From assembly GCF_032362555.1 (NCBI RefSeq), contig NC_083534.1, positions 1,640,001 to 1,704,000 on the forward strand: DNA of 64,000 bases. Direction: 5' to 3'. A program made the position numbers and the translations under genes. Positions 62,020 to 64,000 of the stretch are shown in pieces. The notes beneath the pieces were generated by a model, which made no database searches, was not told where the DNA came from, and saw only the letters and a program-made list of their open reading frames with translations. The stretch comes from Amyelois transitella (lineage: Eukaryota; Arthropoda; Insecta; Lepidoptera; Pyralidae). Position 1 is the stretch's first letter. Each line of letters begins with the position of its first letter.

Positions 62020-62230
62020 CAATTGCATAGATTTAAAAAATCCCGAAAACTACCAGATGGTAAAATGTTAAAAGCAACTAAAATAGGAACAGTAAAAGTT
62101 TATTTTAAAAACTATTATGAAATAAAACATGTAGATATAAAAAATGTTAATTTTGTTGAAGGTATAAAGCATTTGTTAAGTTTTTCTAAAATTACAAAAA
62201 ATTGTACAATAGTGACTTGGAATGAAAATG
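62020..62230 (+). pseudogene. Second copia fragment (pre-integrase region)
   Basis: LPDGKMLKATKIGTVKVYFK, NYYEIKHVDIKNVNFVEGIK, HLLSFSKITKN. Equivalent to the region just before 50285 (KEMKANLLSYSKITDKH). It breaks into pogo sequence at about 62230. Confidence 0.65.
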
Positions 62231-63360
62231 CATTCCACAGTACAAAAAAATAAGCTTAAAAAAATCGTAGGACTAAAGGGATTGAAGCAAATTGGTACAG
62301 CTACAAGTGGAGAACGTAGAGTGAATACCACTGCAGTGTGTTGTGCTAGCGTATCTGACCAGTTTGTACCGCCAATGTTAATTTTCAAACGGATGCGACA
62401 AAAGCTCGAATTAGCAAATGGCGCTCCTATTGGCAGCATTGTCACTGTGTTCGAAACCGGCTACATCAACTCGTCTCTTTTCGTTGAATGGCTGAAACAC
62501 TTTATCAATACAGTAAAGCCCTCATTGGAAAACAAAGAACCTACTTCTTTTTCTCGATGGCCACACGACGCTCTCAAAGAACCTGGAAGCTTTGTATTTA
62601 GCGAAAGCTCATGAAATCATTATGTTACAACTTCCAGACGTTTCATTTTTTAAACCTTTAAGTACTTATTATATCCAAAGTACAGAAAAATATTTAAGGA
62701 CTAATGCTGGATGCTGCGTAACGCAATATCAAGTAGCTAAATTGTTTGCCGAAGCTTACGAAAGCAGTAATAGGAAATATTGTAAGTGGGTTCGAGTCAA
62801 GCGGAGTTTGGCCATAAACAGGCATGTCTTTCCTGAACACATGTTTGAGACAGCTGATAATTTACTTAATGCTAATTCGAGCGATGAAAGTGTATCATTG
62901 TTGCAGCATAAAACTTACGATAATGAACTGAAAACAAACGAAGAGAACAGAAATTTGATTTCGACAGCTCCAGTGCAGGGTAAAATTGAAAAGCGGCAAG
63001 AATATAGCGTTGAAGTTAATAAACATGAGATTTCTACCATGGACATACACGTGCAACCATCTACGTCGAAGATAAATACCCAATTGAACACTACATCTCA
63101 AATAAAAAAAAACACTAAAAATTTTGTCGCCACGGCCTAAAAATTGATTCAACTGCAAGAAAAGCAAACAAAACAAAACCAAAAAAAGAAAATATTCGTA
63201 AACCTAAGAAAAACCAAAAAAATTGCAAAGAAAATAAGACACCAACTGCTACCAAAGGAAAGAACAAAACTTGTAAAAGGAAGCGATCACCTTCTACTAG
63301 TTCTAGTGACATCAGCGATGAGATAATTGTTCTGGAATTTGAAACTGATCAATCGGAATT
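62230..63360 (+). pseudogene. pogo transposase fragment (DDE core and C-terminus)
   Basis: Frame 1: GLKQIGTATSGERRVNTTAV, DQFVPPMLIFKRMRQKLELA, ETGYINSSLFVEWLKHFINT. A frame change follows (second Asp region reads LLDGHTTLSKN in another frame). Frame 2, 62592-63140: LAKAHEIIMLQLPDVSFFKP, LSTYYIQSTEKYLRTNAGCC and VTQYQVAKLFAEAYESSNRK, with LAINRHVFPEHMF. A Lys-rich tail follows (KKNTKNFVATA, then KRKRSPSTSSSDISDEI). Typical insect pogo order, broken. Confidence 0.68.
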
Positions 63361-63364
63361 TGAA

Positions 63365-63810
63365 GACAATGCTAATTGCATTGTCGAAAAAGGTCATTAT
63401 TGCAGATCTGATACGAACAGAATTTACTTACCATCAGGCTTAAATATCAGGAAGATGTAGCGAATGTATAATAAAGAAAGAGATGAAGAATTAAGAGTAA
63501 AGCAAAGTTTCTTTCGAAATATTTCTAACACAACAAATTATGTTGATGTTGTAACAGTCAACTTTGGTTTCGGTTCGCCTAGAACTGACGTATGTTCTAC
63601 ATGCATTTCGTTACAAGAACGTTTGAAGACCGAAATAGACCCTATGAAGAGAAATAAGTTACATCTCAAAGATAACTTGTCCGGAGTAGATTGGGCGCGA
63701 AATGTTATAACACGGCATAAGTCAGAAATCTCCAACTGTCAAGCGACAAATATTTCAAGCGAGTGTGCTAAAATTTCCCCAACGAATCAACGAATCTGTT
63801 CTCCAGATTG
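63365..63810 (+). pseudogene. DUF7869-like fragment
   Basis: YLPSGLNIRKM, a stop, then NKERDEELRVKQSFFRNISN, FGFGSPRTDVCSTCISLQER, LKTEIDPMKRNKLHLKD. The YLPS.L.I..M and (P)..D.C..C order parallels residues ~430-480 of the 33.7-kb protein (RLYLPSDLTISAM...CEDCEEF), but the sequence is quite different, so it is a separate lineage. Confidence 0.5.
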
Positions 63811-64000
63811 TCTCATCAATTATGATGAGACTAATATACGTGGTTTACAAATCAGAACATTTATGGGATCAGTGGCTGGAGGGTGGGCCACCTGGAACCA
63901 GGTATTACTGATCAAACAATGGCTGGTCCGATTCAACTTGTTTTGAGCATTGGTTAAACACCATAATAGTTTCGTACGCAACAACTAAACAAGGTCTAAA
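63810..64000 (+). pseudogene. pogo transposase core fragment (runs off the window)
   Basis: LINYDETNIRG (first catalytic Asp), then in another frame GGPPGTRYY, a stop, SNNGWSDSTCFEHWLNTIIV. This is the NYDETN...GW.D...FE.W subfamily of pogo cores, as in the 45.5-47.4 kb pseudogene. The second Asp would lie outside the window. Confidence 0.55.

Noticed and set aside
1..64000. CRISPR arrays, bacterial operons, endogenous virus genes with envelope
   Set aside because: None seen. The retroelements here are Ty1/copia, Ty3/gypsy-like remnants and LINEs without an env-like frame.

Overview
The window looks like nuclear DNA of an insect, most probably a moth or butterfly (Lepidoptera). The grounds are AT-rich introns with canonical GT-AG sites, ZAD-type C2H2 zinc-finger genes, and many copies of short interspersed repeats carrying CATA/TATG microsatellite ends of the kind common in moth genomes. 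There are no bacterial operons, CRISPR arrays or recognisable tRNA/rRNA genes. The species is not determinable from the sequence.

Three ZAD-C2H2 zinc-finger genes lie head-to-tail on the minus strand. Gene A (18043 down past position 1) has a four-exon N-terminal half: ZAD exon 1, ZAD exon 2, an acidic linker and a Lys/Pro-rich linker. It is followed by at least seven tandem ~0.8-1.1 kb zinc-finger exons (cassettes Z1-Z7, the last cut by the window edge). Each cassette has its own splice acceptor in the same phase, its own stop codon and no visible second ZAD or promoter, so the best model is one gene with mutually exclusive alternative 3' terminal exons. Gene B (37520-20248) has the same architecture with a single ZNF exon, but its first intron (~14.7 kb) is filled by nested transposons. 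Gene C (41629-38179) is a compact five-exon member. All splice phases in A, B and C agree (0,1,1,1...), and the predicted spliced proteins are about 480-593 aa (A isoforms), 518 aa (B) and 500 aa (C).

Inside gene B intron 1 lie a complete pogo/Tigger-like element (22789-26723, TA target duplication, DD35D transposase) and a complete element with a DUF7869-like protein (27011-36530, ~33-bp TIRs, TATA duplication). The left TIR of the second element was hit by a complete hAT element (27016-32700, 8-bp duplication ATACTGCC), which itself holds a minisatellite and a minus-strand LINE fragment. The nesting order can be read directly from the junctions.

From about 42 kb to the right end I find no host gene, only a nest of decayed and some intact mobile elements. 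They are a Ty3/gypsy-like remnant, hAT/pogo mosaics, a piggyBac-pogo fusion ORF, and a Ty1/copia element split by three non-LTR insertions, one of them an apparently full-length two-ORF LINE. Further pogo and DUF7869-like fragments follow at the edge. The ZAD-ZNF proteins are likely nuclear DNA-binding factors in which the ZAD mediates dimerisation and the fingers set the DNA target. Swapping cassettes would give one promoter many DNA specificities.
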